From NCBI GenBank assembly GCA_001899065.1, contig MKUZ01000007.1, forward strand, positions 106,230 through 170,229: DNA of 64,000 nucleotides, written 5' to 3'. The notes under the pieces were generated by a model. That model was not told the DNA's origin. It did no database searches and was given only the letters and a program-made list of their open reading frames with translations. Shown here piece after piece: positions 47,197-56,258 of this stretch. The stretch comes from Devosia sp. 66-22 (GTDB taxonomy: Bacteria; Pseudomonadota; Alphaproteobacteria; Rhizobiales; Devosiaceae). Each line of letters starts with the position of its first letter. Positions within the stretch are counted from its first letter, which is position 1. A program made the position numbers and the translations under genes.

Positions 47197-47708
47197 TGCT
47201 CGCCACCGCGCGCCTCCGGCTCGTGCCGCACAACCCCTCGCATTTCGACGCCTATGCGGCGTTCTGGGGCAAGGATCCCGGCCACTTCCTGCGCTCGCTC
47301 GCACCGATGCATCCCGCCGACGCGTGGACGCGCCTGCTCCGGCACTACGGCCACTGGACGGCATTCGGCTACGGGCCGTTTCTCTGCTTCGACGAGAACG
47401 ACGTTCTTGTCGCGGAGGCCGGCTATGCCGATTTCCGCCGCGGCGTCGGCGCGCATTTCGACGGCGCGCCAGAAGGCATGTGGAAGGTCGATCTCGTCAC
47501 GCAGGGCAAGGGCTATGCCGGCGAGGCGATGGACGCCATCACGCAGTGGTTCGATGCGACGCAGCCGGCGGCACGCAGCGTGTGCATGATCGACCCGGCC
47601 AACGAGCCCTCGATCCGCGTCGCCAGGCGCCTGGGCTTCACGGAGTTCGGCCGCACCGGCTATCGCGACTCGCCGGTGATCCTGTTCGAGCGGCTGCGGC
47701 CCGCCTGA
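47196..47708 (+). CDS. GNAT family N-acetyltransferase (RimJ/RimL-like)
   Basis: 170 residues. MLATARLRLVPHNPSHFDAYAAFW begins the fold, GYADFRRGVGAHFDGAP follows, and VDLVTQGKGYAGEAMDAI holds the acetyl-CoA loop (Q/R-x-x-G-x-G/A), with the late motif ANEPSIRVARRLGFTEFGRT. Acceptor substrate unknown. It overlaps both neighbours by one base, forming a tight three-gene unit. Confidence 0.9.
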   Translation: MLATARLRLVPHNPSHFDAYAAFWGKDPGHFLRSLAPMHPADAWTRLLRHYGHWTAFGYGPFLCFDENDVLVAEAGYADFRRGVGAHFDGAPEGMWKVDLVTQGKGYAGEAMDAITQWFDATQPAARSVCMIDPANEPSIRVARRLGFTEFGRTGYRDSPVILFERLRPA

Positions 47709-48313
47709 TGTACGCGCTCTATGTGACCCACCCGCAGGTGGTGAAGGACCCGGCCGTGCCGGTGCCGCGCTGGGGCCTGTCGCCCGAGGGTGCGGCGCGG
47801 GCCGGGGCCTTCGCCGGCCATCCGCTGCTGCGCGGCGTGAGCCGGATCGTTTCGAGCGACGAGCGCAAGGCCGTCGAGCTCGCGGGTATCCTGGCCGAGG
47901 CATGCGGCGCTCCGGTAGCGGTCGATCCCGGCTGCGGCGAGAACGATCGCTCGGCGACCGGCTACGTGCCGCCCGAGCGTTTCGAGGCCCTCGCGGACGC
48001 GTTCTTCGCCCAGCCGGATCGGTCGACCAATGGCTGGGAGACGGCGGCCGCCGCGCAGGCGCGCATCGTCGCGGCCTTCGAACGGGCGCTCCTTGCGCAC
48101 GATGCCGACTGGCCATTGCTGTTTGCCGGCCACGGTGCCGTCGGCACGCTGCTCAAGTGCCACCTCGGCGGCCGGGCCATTGCGCGCGCCGAGGACCAGC
48201 GCCGGGTCGGCGATCCCGGCGGCGGCAACGTTTTCGCCATCCGCCTCGCCGACCGCCGATTGCTGTGCGACTGGACGCCGATGGAGCGGCTGCCCGCCAG
48301 CCTCGACCTCTAG
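47708..48313 (+). CDS. Histidine-phosphatase superfamily-like protein with altered catalytic motif
   Basis: 201 residues: MYALYVTHPQVVKDPAVPVP, then WGLSPEGAARAGAFA, ISSDERKAVELAGILA-like SSDERKAVELAG, CGENDRSATGYVP and LLFAGHGAVGTLL. Layout fits phosphoglycerate-mutase-like phosphatases. The usual RHG is replaced by THP, keeping the His but losing the phosphate-binding Arg. Either specificity is changed or activity is reduced. It is convergent with the TfoX-like gene, with a 4-bp overlap. Confidence 0.8.
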   Translation: MYALYVTHPQVVKDPAVPVPRWGLSPEGAARAGAFAGHPLLRGVSRIVSSDERKAVELAGILAEACGAPVAVDPGCGENDRSATGYVPPERFEALADAFFAQPDRSTNGWETAAAAQARIVAAFERALLAHDADWPLLFAGHGAVGTLLKCHLGGRAIARAEDQRRVGDPGGGNVFAIRLADRRLLCDWTPMERLPASLDL

Positions 48314-48561
48314 CGCGCCAGCCCGCGCGTCACATCCGCCTGCACATCCCGGGGCAGATCGTGCCAGCGGATGCCGCGCACCGCGCCGGCAAGGGCGAGG
48401 CGCGTATGGATGCAGGCGTCTTCGGGAAACCTGGCGCAGAGCCGCCCCAAGGCATCGGCGTCGCCCATCGCTTCGAGCTTTTCGCGCGTGTCGATGCCCA
48501 CCGTGCGCAGGCGCTGTCCGAGCACCTTGCCGATGTTCGGGCTGTCTTCGATCGCGGCCAT
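48310..48561 (-). CDS. Stand-alone TfoX C-terminal domain protein
   Basis: 83 residues with the TfoX/Sxy C-terminal helix-hairpin fold: SPNIGKVLGQRLRTVGIDTREKLEAMGDADAL and WHDLPRDVQADVTRGL. The usual N-terminal TfoX domain is absent. Its ATG overlaps the MarR gene stop, so the two form one unit. Full-length TfoX affects competence in some bacteria; a role here is not implied. Confidence 0.85.
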   Translation of the reverse strand: MAAIEDSPNIGKVLGQRLRTVGIDTREKLEAMGDADALGRLCARFPEDACIHTRLALAGAVRGIRWHDLPRDVQADVTRGLAR

Positions 48562-49013
48562 CAGCGCCCTTCCGTCTTTCCTGGCAGATAATCGGTCAGG
48601 CCGAACAGCTCGACCGAGTCGTCGAACGCGGCCTTGAGCGCGTCGAGCCGCGCCGGTTCGGTCTCCATCTCGCGCAGCCGCACCGGACCGGCGAGGGGGG
48701 CGCGCGCCATCAGGTCGCGGCCCTTGTCGGTGATGGCGACGATGCGGGCGCGTTTGTCGCGAGGGTCGCGCGTCACCGTCGCCAGCTCCATCACCCGCAA
48801 TTCGTCGATCGACTGGCCCAGCGTCGCCGGGTGCATCACCAGCGATTTGCGCAGCGCCGCCAGCGGCAGGGCAGGGCGCTCGCCCAGGATGCGCAGCACC
48901 GCCAGCTGCAGCCCGGTGATGCCGAACTCGCGCCGGAGCTGCTGATTGAACGTCCCGATCGCCTGTTCGAGCCGGACCCAGGCGACGATGGCGGAAAGAG
49001 CCTGCTGCTGCAT
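48561..49013 (-). CDS. MarR-family transcriptional regulator
   Basis: 150 residues, winged helix typical of MarR: LRREFGITGLQLAVLRILGERPALPLAALRKSLVMHP, LGQSIDELRVMELATVTRDPRDKRARIVAITDKGRDL (recognition helix and wing). No sensing cysteine is evident. Co-transcribed with the TfoX-like gene. The region just upstream (49014-49045) is A+T-rich with a TATG-TCAG-CATA dyad suitable for autoregulation. Confidence 0.9.
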   Translation of the reverse strand: MQQQALSAIVAWVRLEQAIGTFNQQLRREFGITGLQLAVLRILGERPALPLAALRKSLVMHPATLGQSIDELRVMELATVTRDPRDKRARIVAITDKGRDLMARAPLAGPVRLREMETEPARLDALKAAFDDSVELFGLTDYLPGKTEGR

Positions 49014-49376
49014 GGGGGTATTATGTCAGCATACTATGTGTCGTGGAAGGGGCGGAGTGGGAATTATGATGTCATAGGATCGCGGATGGACCTGGCTTGC
49101 CCGCCGCAGGGTGTTGGCCGGGACTAAAGCGCCATCGGGGGGACTAGCTGTGCCGACTGCCAGGCGCGGTCAGCGGCGGCGCAGGGGAACCGGCGAGATC
49201 GGAGGGTGGTTGCCACGTTCGCAATATCAGGCCCGCGCGGGGACATCGGCTGGCGCAAGGTGACGGCCGGGCCCCCGCCGGCGCGGGGATGACATTGGAG
49301 GGCGTGGAGACGGTGGCCAGCGGCCGGACGCGAGGGCCTCACACCTCGCTCGAGCTATCCCGCGAAAAGCGGCGGC
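49014..49376. other. Noncoding interval of ~363 bp
   Basis: Contains the MarR promoter region and a segment at 49258-49292 (GGCCGGGCCCCCGCCGGCG, then CGGGGATGAC) resembling G+C-rich dispersed repeats with a CGGGATGAC end, as also near 43026-43060. No convincing gene; a 34-codon frame from 49033 lacks support. Confidence 0.4.
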
Positions 49377-49532
49377 TCAGCTGAAGCCGTGGCTGGCGCC
49401 GGCGTAGATGGCGATACCGGCGACAGCGACCGCAAAAACCAGCAGCACGATGGCCAGGTAGCCCATGAAGATGCCCTGGGTCGGCTTCTCGTTGTTCACC
49501 GGCTCGGCGTGGGTATCGGTGGGGGCGGCCAT
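49377..49532 (-). CDS. Small single-pass membrane protein (51 aa)
   Basis: Starts [20 protein letters not shown] at ATG 49532 with GGAGA upstream. One transmembrane helix ([21 protein letters not shown]) and a short tail. Hydrophobicity pattern and ribosome site suggest a real gene. Divergent from the DUF2628 gene. Function unknown. Confidence 0.65.
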   Translation of the reverse strand: MAAPTDTHAEPVNNEKPTQGIFMGYLAIVLLVFAVAVAGIAIYAGASHGFS

Positions 49533-49603
49533 TCGAAGTCTCCGTTTCGGGCGGCAAATCTGCGCCGCTTCCATGCGGCGGCGATTTGCTCTAAGGCGGT
49601 TCC

Positions 49604-49969
49604 ATGACCCTCTACTCTATCTTCGAAAAACCGCAAGCCAAGGCGGCAAAGGATCGCGCGCCGGTCGCCATTGGCGAGCGCTTTTCGTGGTTCGCCATGC
49701 TGCTCACCCCGCTCTATGCGCTGGTCAACGGGCTGTGGCTGCTGCTGATCTTCTGGATCGCGCTGGTGATGGGGCTGGTTTACGCGTCGCGCGTCATCGG
49801 CAGCGACGCCGCCAGCGGGCTTTATGCGGTTGTCGTCGTCTTCCTCGGCTTCGAGGCCCCCGCCTTCCGCCGCGACTGGCTGCTGTTCCGCGGCTATCAG
49901 TGGCGTGGCGACGTCATCTCGTCGGCCGAAGACCTCGCGCAACGCGACTATCTGAGCCACCGCAAATGA
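49604..49969 (+). CDS. DUF2628 membrane protein
   Basis: 121 residues: [35 protein letters not shown] in two parts forms membrane helices, plus [23 protein letters not shown], the DUF2628 signature. Often found just upstream of hisH in this group. Its TGA overlaps the hisH ATG. Role unknown. Confidence 0.85.
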   Translation: MTLYSIFEKPQAKAAKDRAPVAIGERFSWFAMLLTPLYALVNGLWLLLIFWIALVMGLVYASRVIGSDAASGLYAVVVVFLGFEAPAFRRDWLLFRGYQWRGDVISSAEDLAQRDYLSHRK

Positions 49970-50619
49970 CCGCTTCGGTTGCGATCGTCGACTACGGCGC
50001 GGGCAACCTCCGCTCCGCCAGCAAGGCTTTCGAGCGCGCCGTGCGCGAGCTCGACGCGGCGGTGGACGTTGCCGTCACGTCCGAACCCGAATTCGTGCGC
50101 CGCGCCGACCGCATCGTGCTGCCGGGCGTGGGCGCCTTCGCCGACTGCATGAATGGCCTGCTCGCCGTCAAAGGCATGCGCGATGCGCTCGAGGAGCGGG
50201 TGATCAGGGCGGGCGTACCGTTCCTCGGTATATGCGTGGGTATGCAGCTGATGGCGACCGAGGGACGCGAGAAGGGCGTCCATCCCGGCCTCGGCTGGAT
50301 CCCGGGCGCCGTGGTGCGGCTCGAGCCGGACGGCGGGCTCAAGGTGCCGCATATGGGCTGGAACACGCTGAGCTTCACCCAGCCCCACCCGCTGCTCGAG
50401 GGCATCCCCGATGGCGAGCAGGGGCTGCATGCCTATTTCGTCCACTCCTATCACCTCGCGACCGACGCGCCGGCCACGCTTTACGCCACCGCCAGCTACG
50501 GCCAGACGGTGACCGCTTGCGTGGGCCGCGACAATCTGTTCGGAACGCAGTTCCACCCCGAAAAGAGCCAGACGCTGGGGCTGAAGCTGATCGAGAATTT
50601 CCTGAGGTGGACGCCGTGA
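49966..50619 (+). CDS. hisH: Imidazole glycerol phosphate synthase, glutaminase subunit HisH
   Basis: Class I glutamine amidotransferase supplying ammonia to HisF in histidine synthesis. 217 residues: [30 protein letters not shown], nucleophile Cys in [13 protein letters not shown], and the His-Glu pair in [18 protein letters not shown] overlap with DUF2628 and GTGA overlap with hisA. Confidence 0.97.
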   Translation: MTASVAIVDYGAGNLRSASKAFERAVRELDAAVDVAVTSEPEFVRRADRIVLPGVGAFADCMNGLLAVKGMRDALEERVIRAGVPFLGICVGMQLMATEGREKGVHPGLGWIPGAVVRLEPDGGLKVPHMGWNTLSFTQPHPLLEGIPDGEQGLHAYFVHSYHLATDAPATLYATASYGQTVTACVGRDNLFGTQFHPEKSQTLGLKLIENFLRWTP

Positions 50620-51350
50620 TCCTGTTTCCCGCCATCGACCTGAAGGGTGGCGAGGCCGTGCGCCTCAAGCTCGGCGACATGGCGCAGGCGACGGTGTTCA
50701 ACACCGACCCGGCCGCGCAGGCGCGTATCTTCGAGAGCCAGGGCTTTCAGTATCTCCACGTCGTCGATCTCGACGGCGCCTTTGCCGGCGAAAGCCGCAA
50801 CGGCGCGGCAGTGGAGCGCATCCTCGCCGCGGTGAAGATGCCGGTGCAGCTCGGCGGCGGCATCCGCACCCTCGCCCATATCGAGGGCTGGCTGCAGAAG
50901 GGACTGAGCCGGGTGATCCTGGGCACCGTTGCGCTGCGCGACCCCGAACTGGTCAAGACCGCGGCGCGGCAGTTCCCCGGCAAGGTCGCCGTCGGCATCG
51001 ACGCGCGCGGCGGCAAGGTTGCCGTCGAGGGCTGGGCCGAGACCTCCGAGCTCGACGTCATCGAGATGGCGCGGCGCTTCGAAGGCGCCGGGGTCGCCGC
51101 GATCATCTATACCGATATCGACCGCGACGGCGTCCTTGCGGGCATCAACTGGGCCGGCACGCTGGCGCTCGCCCGCGCCGTCACCATTCCCGTCATCGCC
51201 TCGGGCGGCCTCGCCTCGATGGACGACATCGAGCGGCTGAGCCGGCCCGAATGCCAGATCCTCGAAGGCGCCATCTCCGGCCGCGCCCTCTATGACGGCC
51301 GCATCGACCCGGCGAAGGCGCTCGCCCTGCTGCGCGGCGTCGCGGCATGA
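50616..51350 (+). CDS. hisA: ProFAR isomerase HisA
   Basis: TIM-barrel isomerase converting ProFAR to PRFAR in histidine biosynthesis. 244 residues, GTG start overlapping the hisH stop. [20 protein letters not shown] has the N-terminal catalytic Asp; [32 protein letters not shown] and [13 protein letters not shown] are phosphate-binding and second-Asp motifs. Ends in an ATGA overlap with hisF. Confidence 0.97.
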   Translation: MILFPAIDLKGGEAVRLKLGDMAQATVFNTDPAAQARIFESQGFQYLHVVDLDGAFAGESRNGAAVERILAAVKMPVQLGGGIRTLAHIEGWLQKGLSRVILGTVALRDPELVKTAARQFPGKVAVGIDARGGKVAVEGWAETSELDVIEMARRFEGAGVAAIIYTDIDRDGVLAGINWAGTLALARAVTIPVIASGGLASMDDIERLSRPECQILEGAISGRALYDGRIDPAKALALLRGVAA

Positions 51351-52135
51351 GCCTCAAGACCCGCATCATTCCCTGCCTCGACGTGAAGGACGGCCGCGTC
51401 GTCAAGGGCGTGCAGTTCGTCGACCTGGTCGATGCCGGCGATCCGGTGGAAGCCGCCATCGCCTATGACGCGGCGGGGGCGGACGAGCTCTGCTTCCTCG
51501 ACATCACGGCGAGCTCGGATAATCGCGAGACCATCTTCGATGTCGTGGCGCGTACCGCCGAGCAGTGCTTCATGCCGGTGACCGTGGGCGGCGGCGTGCG
51601 GACTACCGAGGACATCCGCAAGCTCCTCCTCAGCGGGGCCGACAAGGTGTCGATCAACACCGCCGCGGTGAACGACCCCGATTTCGTGTCGCGCGCCGCC
51701 GAAAAGTTCGGCGACCAGTGCATTGTCGTGTCGGTCGACGCCCGGCGCCGGCAGACCGGCGCGGTGGGCGGCGCCAATCGCAGCGCCTGGGAGATCTTCA
51801 CCCATGGCGGCCGCGCTGCCACGGGCCTCGACGCGGTCGAATTCGCGGTACGCTCGGTGGAGCGCGGCGCGGGCGAGCTGCTCGTCACCTCGATGGACCG
51901 CGACGGCACCAAGTCCGGCTTCGACCTCGAGCTGACGCGGGCCATCGCCGATGCCGTGCCGGTGCCGGTGATCGCTTCGGGCGGCGTGGGCTCGCTCGAC
52001 GATCTCGTGGCCGGCGTCAAGCAGGGCCATGCGAGCGCCGTGCTCGCCGCCTCGATCTTTCACTTCGGCACCTTCACGGTGGGCGAAGCCAAGCGCTATC
52101 TGTCGGACCATGGCATACCCATGAGGATAGACTGA
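51347..52135 (+). CDS. hisF: Imidazole glycerol phosphate synthase, cyclase subunit HisF
   Basis: 262-residue TIM barrel that with HisH makes IGP and [62 protein letters not shown] and [13 protein letters not shown] hold the catalytic Asp pair and phosphate sites. Spacing to hisE is 1 bp. Confidence 0.98.
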   Translation: MSLKTRIIPCLDVKDGRVVKGVQFVDLVDAGDPVEAAIAYDAAGADELCFLDITASSDNRETIFDVVARTAEQCFMPVTVGGGVRTTEDIRKLLLSGADKVSINTAAVNDPDFVSRAAEKFGDQCIVVSVDARRRQTGAVGGANRSAWEIFTHGGRAATGLDAVEFAVRSVERGAGELLVTSMDRDGTKSGFDLELTRAIADAVPVPVIASGGVGSLDDLVAGVKQGHASAVLAASIFHFGTFTVGEAKRYLSDHGIPMRID

Positions 52136-52136
52136 A

Positions 52137-52454
52137 ATGACGTTCTCCCTCGACGAGCTCAACCGCCGCGTGCAGCAACGCGCCAGCGCCTCTCCGGACG
52201 AGAGCTACACCGCGCGACTGTTGCGCGACGGCCCCGACCGCTGCGCCCGCAAATTCGGCGAGGAGGCGGTGGAGCTGATCGTCTCGGCCGTGTCGCGCGA
52301 CAGGGAAGGGCTCACCGGCGAAGCCGCCGACGTGCTCTACCACCTGCTCGTGCTGCTCAAGGCGGCCGACATCACGCTCGATGAGGTGATGGCCGAACTC
52401 GAGCGGCGCACCGGCCAGTCGGGCCTTGAGGAGAAGGCCGCGCGGACCCGATGA
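52137..52454 (+). CDS. hisE: Phosphoribosyl-ATP diphosphatase HisE
   Basis: 105-residue MazG-like enzyme, second step of histidine synthesis. [30 protein letters not shown] and [14 protein letters not shown] carry the acidic metal-binding helices. Encoded separately from HisI, as in most alphaproteobacteria. Overlaps coaA by 4 bp. Confidence 0.96.
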   Translation: MTFSLDELNRRVQQRASASPDESYTARLLRDGPDRCARKFGEEAVELIVSAVSRDREGLTGEAADVLYHLLVLLKAADITLDEVMAELERRTGQSGLEEKAARTR

Positions 52455-53407
52455 TGGCAGGCAGGACAAAGCTCGAGCTCAACCCCTATCACCGCTTCTC
52501 CAAGGCCGAGTGGGCGCAGTATCGCGACGGCGAGCCGATGACGCTGAGCGCGGCCGATATCGACCGGCTGCGCGCGCTGACCGATCCGATCTCGCTGACC
52601 GAAGCCGAGGAAATCTACCTGCCGCTGAGCCGCCTCATCTCGTTCTATGTCGAGGCGTCGCAGGCGGTCCACCGCGTGTCGACGCGTTTCCTCGGCACCG
52701 AGGACCACCAGATCCCGTTCATCATCGGCGTCGCCGGCTCGGTCGCCTCGGGCAAGTCGACGACGTCGCGCATCCTGCGCGCGCTGCTGCAACGCTGGCG
52801 CACCTCGCCCAAGGTCGACCTGCTCACCACCGACGGCTTCCTCTATCCGAACGCCGTTCTGGATGAGCGCGGCCTCGCCGCCCGCAAGGGCTTTCCCGAG
52901 AGCTACGACCGCGCGGCGCTGCTTGCCTTCCTCGCCGATATCAAATCGGGCAAGGCCAGCGTGCGGGCGCCGGTCTATTCGCACCTCGTCTACGACATCA
53001 TTCCGGGCGAGTTCGTCAGCATCGACCGGCCCGACATATTGATCGTCGAAGGGCTCAACATTCTCCAGGCGGGCGAGCTGCCCAAGACCGGCAAGCCGCT
53101 GCTCTTTGCCTCCGATTTCATCGACTTCTCGATCTATATCGACGCCGACGAAGCCGATCTGCGCGACTGGTTCATGGTGCGCTTCCGGGCGCTGCGCGAA
53201 AGCGCCTTCACCGATCCCAAGAGCTTCTTCCGGCGCCTCGCCGAAATGCCCACCGCCGAGGCCGAGGGCTTTGCCATGCAGGCCTGGGACAACATCAACC
53301 TGGTGAATCTGCGCGAGAACATCCTTCCCACGCGCAGCCGCGCCGACCTGATCCTCAAGAAGGCGGGCAATCACACGGTGGAAGAGGTGATGCTGCGGCG
53401 AGTCTAG
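52451..53407 (+). CDS. coaA: Pantothenate kinase (type I)
   Basis: Phosphorylates pantothenate, the first step of CoA synthesis. 318 residues. P-loop [50 protein letters not shown], and [15 protein letters not shown] are type I signatures. Last gene of the his run (hisHAFE-coaA order) with a 4-bp overlap at its start. Convergent with the PfkB-family gene, also overlapping by 4 bp. Confidence 0.96.
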   Translation: MMAGRTKLELNPYHRFSKAEWAQYRDGEPMTLSAADIDRLRALTDPISLTEAEEIYLPLSRLISFYVEASQAVHRVSTRFLGTEDHQIPFIIGVAGSVASGKSTTSRILRALLQRWRTSPKVDLLTTDGFLYPNAVLDERGLAARKGFPESYDRAALLAFLADIKSGKASVRAPVYSHLVYDIIPGEFVSIDRPDILIVEGLNILQAGELPKTGKPLLFASDFIDFSIYIDADEADLRDWFMVRFRALRESAFTDPKSFFRRLAEMPTAEAEGFAMQAWDNINLVNLRENILPTRSRADLILKKAGNHTVEEVMLRRV

Positions 53408-54408
53408 ATCGCGACCGAGTGCTCGCGCGCCATTTGCCTGAGATCGCGCAGCGGCCGGGCACCGATGTGGGAGATCACTTCGGAGGCCGCGAGGCAGCCG
53501 GACGAGAGGGCGGTGCGGAGATCGCGGCCACGGGCCAGCGCCAGCAGGAAGCCCGAGGCGAACAGATCGCCGGCGCCGGTGGCGTCGACCACTTCGGCCA
53601 CCGGATAGGCCGGCACCGTGACGATCTCGCCCTCATGCACCGCCATCGCGCCCTGGGCGCCCATGGTGATCGCGGCGAGCTCGCAATCCTTGGCGATCTG
53701 CTGCACCGCGTCGTGCAGATTGTCGGTCTGGTAGAGCGCCTTGGCCTCTTCGATGTTGGCGAAGACGTAGTCGATGGTCTTGGAGCGCATCAGGTCGAGG
53801 AACTCGTCGCGGTAGCGGTTGACGCAGAACGGGTCGCTGAGCGTGATCGCCGTCGGGCGCTCATGCTTGTGCGCGAAGTGCGCCGCAGTGACGAAGGCCT
53901 TCTTCGCCTCCGGCGGATCCCAGAGGTAGCCCTCCATGTAGGTGACCGCGGCGGCGCCGATCTCTTCTTCCTTGATATCGGCCGTGGTGAGCTGCTGGCA
54001 GGCGCCCAGATAGGTGTTCATGGTGCGCTCGCCGCCGGGCGAGACCAGGATCATCGAGCGGGCCGTCGCCGGGCCGTCGAGCAGCCGGGCGATGGAGTAG
54101 TGGACACCGATCTGCTGGAAGTCGTCGGCAAAGATGTCGCCCAGATCGTCCTGGGCCACCTTGCCCACGAACGCGGCGCGGCCGCCGAAATTGGCGACGC
54201 CTGCGGCGGTGTTGGCCGAGCTGCCGCCCGAGATCATGCGTTTTTCGGCTGGCATGCGATCGTAGAGATAGGCCGAGCGGTCGGCGTCCACGAGATGCAT
54301 AATGCCCTCGTCCATGCCCTCGCGCTTGAGGAACTCCGGATCGATCGGCGCAATGACGTCGACAATCGCATTTCCGATGGTGAGCACGTCGAATTGTGTG
54401 TCAGCCAT
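53404..54408 (-). CDS. PfkB-family carbohydrate kinase (adenosine kinase-like)
   Basis: 334 residues. GGSSANTAAGVANFGGRAAFVGKVAQDD in two parts is the first PfkB signature, and VVDATGAGDLFASGFLLALARG the second, with the catalytic Asp and anion hole. N-terminal FDVLTIGNAIVDVIAP is typical of proteins annotated as adenosine kinases in this order. The substrate could be adenosine or a sugar. Confidence 0.9.
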   Translation of the reverse strand: MADTQFDVLTIGNAIVDVIAPIDPEFLKREGMDEGIMHLVDADRSAYLYDRMPAEKRMISGGSSANTAAGVANFGGRAAFVGKVAQDDLGDIFADDFQQIGVHYSIARLLDGPATARSMILVSPGGERTMNTYLGACQQLTTADIKEEEIGAAAVTYMEGYLWDPPEAKKAFVTAAHFAHKHERPTAITLSDPFCVNRYRDEFLDLMRSKTIDYVFANIEEAKALYQTDNLHDAVQQIAKDCELAAITMGAQGAMAVHEGEIVTVPAYPVAEVVDATGAGDLFASGFLLALARGRDLRTALSSGCLAASEVISHIGARPLRDLRQMAREHSVAI

Positions 54409-54532
54409 CGGCCGCCCGTCTCCGTCACAGTTTCGGGCGCGGAGATAGCGGGGTTTATGGCATCGCGCAACGCCGGGTTGCGGCGGCAGGGCGGCGCACC
54501 CAGATTAGGTGTCCTGCCGGGAGGGCTTCACC

Positions 54533-54988
54533 GTGGATCTCGATCTCATTCTCGCCATCGCGCACCATCTGGCGGTGTTCGCCGTGTTCGGCTTGCTGCT
54601 CGCCGAAGTCGCGCTGCTCCGCCCCGGCCTCGCCGCAGACCGCATCAGGCAGCTCGGCACCATCGACAGCCTCTATGGCGCCGCCTCGGTGCTGGTGATC
54701 GTCGCCGGCATCGCGCGGGTGATCTGGGGCGCGGCGGGATGGGAGTATTACGTCGCCAACTGGGCGTTCTGGGCCAAGATGGCGGCGTTCATCCTCGTGG
54801 GGGTGCTGTCGGCGCCGCCGACGCTGACGGTGCTGCGCTGGCGGCGCGAGCTCGCCGCCAATCCGGCCTTCTCGCCGGACGCGGCGCAGGTGACGCGGCT
54901 GCGCCGCTTCTTTGCGGGCGAGCTGGTCGCCTTCGCCCTCATCCCGGTGTTTGCAGCGATGATGGCGCGCGGCTACGGGGTGCTGTGA
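54533..54988 (+). CDS. DUF2214 family membrane protein
   Basis: 151 residues, GTG start after GGGAGGG. Four transmembrane helices: LAIAHHLAVFAVFGLLLAEVALL, YGAASVLVIVAGIARVI, FWAKMAAFILVGVLSAPPTL and a C-terminal FAGELVAFALIPVFAAMMARG. Matches DUF2214. Function unknown. Confidence 0.82.
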   Translation: MDLDLILAIAHHLAVFAVFGLLLAEVALLRPGLAADRIRQLGTIDSLYGAASVLVIVAGIARVIWGAAGWEYYVANWAFWAKMAAFILVGVLSAPPTLTVLRWRRELAANPAFSPDAAQVTRLRRFFAGELVAFALIPVFAAMMARGYGVL

Positions 54989-55001
54989 GCCGCGGCCATG
55001 C

Positions 55002-55700
55002 CTAGACCGGCGCGCCATCCCAGTCCTTGGGCGGCGGCGTCTTGGGTTCGAAGCGGCACCACTCGGCGATGACGCAGCGATAGCATTCGGGCTTGCGCGC
55101 CTTGCACACGTAGCGGCCGTGCAGGATCAGCCAGTGATGCGCGTGGAGGAGATATTTCTCCGGCACGATCTTGAGCAGGCCGAGCTCCACCTGCAGCGGA
55201 TCCTTGCCCGGAGCGAGGCCGGTGCGGTTACTGACGCGGAACAGATGCGTGTCGACGGCGATGGTGGGCTGCCGGAAGGCGATGTTGAGCACCACATTGG
55301 CGGTCTTGCGGCCCACACCGGGCAGCGTTTCGAGCTCTTCGCGCGTCTGCGGGACCTCGCCGCCGAACCGTTCGATCAGTTGCTGGCTGAGCGCAAAGAC
55401 GTTCTTGGCCTTGTTGCGGTAGAGGCCGATCGTCTTGACGAGGTCGGTGATCCTGTCGACGCCGAGCTTGACCATTTTCTGCGGCGTGTCGGCGAGCCGG
55501 AACAATGCAGGCGTCGCCTTGTTGACCCCGGCGTCGGTCGCCTGCGCGGAGAGCACCACGGCCACGAGGAGGGTGAAGGCATTGGTGGCAAACAGCTCGC
55601 CCTTGGGCTCGGGATTGTCGCGCTCGAAGGCAGCAAACACCGCCTCAATGTCGTCCTTGCTCAGTCGCTTAGTTGATCGCTTGGCAGGCGCTTTCGCCAT
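55002..55700 (-). CDS. nth: Endonuclease III
   Basis: Base-excision-repair DNA glycosylase/AP lyase. 232 residues from ATG 55700 (MAKAPAKRSTKRLSKDDIEA). Helix-hairpin-helix LETLPGVGRKTANVVL with the catalytic Lys, VDTHLFRVSNR with the catalytic Asp, and a 4Fe-4S motif Cx6Cx2Cx5C at CKARKPECYRCVIAEWC. A long upstream open frame is a shadow. Confidence 0.96.
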   Translation of the reverse strand: MAKAPAKRSTKRLSKDDIEAVFAAFERDNPEPKGELFATNAFTLLVAVVLSAQATDAGVNKATPALFRLADTPQKMVKLGVDRITDLVKTIGLYRNKAKNVFALSQQLIERFGGEVPQTREELETLPGVGRKTANVVLNIAFRQPTIAVDTHLFRVSNRTGLAPGKDPLQVELGLLKIVPEKYLLHAHHWLILHGRYVCKARKPECYRCVIAEWCRFEPKTPPPKDWDGAPV

Positions 55701-55736
55701 TCTCAGCACTCCGATTCGGGGTCTATAGTCAGGCTC

Positions 55737-56216
55737 ATGTCGACAAAGATTCAAGCCAAGCCGCTTTTCGCAGCGACGCTGACCCCGCGTCGCTCGCTGA
55801 CGCCGCGCGGCAAGCGTGTGGTGATCGCGCTGGTGGCGGCCCTGGCCCTCGTCCCCGGCATCATCTTCTACGTCGCCGGCGCCTGGCCTGTCGTCGGCTT
55901 TATGGGTCTCGACGTGCTCGCCATCTGGATCGCGCTGACGGTCTCGATGCGCGGCGGCAGGGCCTATGAGGTGGTGACGCTGTGGCCGGGCGCGCTCGAG
56001 GTCAAGAAGGTCGACGCCAAGGGCGGCGAGGAGGCGTTGAGCTTTTCGCCGTTCAATGTGCGCTTCGTCATCGACCGCGATTTCAACGAGCGGGTGACAG
56101 GCCTGTGGCTGCGTGAACAGCAGCGCCGGATCGCCATCGGCACCTTCCTCAGCCCCGACGACAAGCAGAGCTTTTCGAAGGCCTTCGGCACGGCGCTGCG
56201 TAAGGCCCGGGCCTGA
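55737..56216 (+). CDS. DUF2244 integral membrane protein
   Basis: 159 residues. FAATLTPRRSLTPRGKRVVIAL then two membrane helices (VVIALVAALALVPGIIFYVA; VVGFMGLDVLAIWIALTV), and a soluble C-terminal domain with AYEVVTLWPGALEVKKVD and IAIGTFLSPDDKQSFSKAF. Matches DUF2244; divergent from nth. Function unknown. Confidence 0.87.
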   Translation: MSTKIQAKPLFAATLTPRRSLTPRGKRVVIALVAALALVPGIIFYVAGAWPVVGFMGLDVLAIWIALTVSMRGGRAYEVVTLWPGALEVKKVDAKGGEEALSFSPFNVRFVIDRDFNERVTGLWLREQQRRIAIGTFLSPDDKQSFSKAFGTALRKARA

Positions 56217-56258
56217 GGTCAAAACCGGGTCGCCGGCGCGGTCCGCGGAGCCTATTTG

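Noticed and set aside
49033..49127. 34-codon plus-strand ORF in the MarR upstream region
   Set aside because: Overlaps the likely MarR promoter, shows no recognisable features and ends in low-complexity intergenic sequence.
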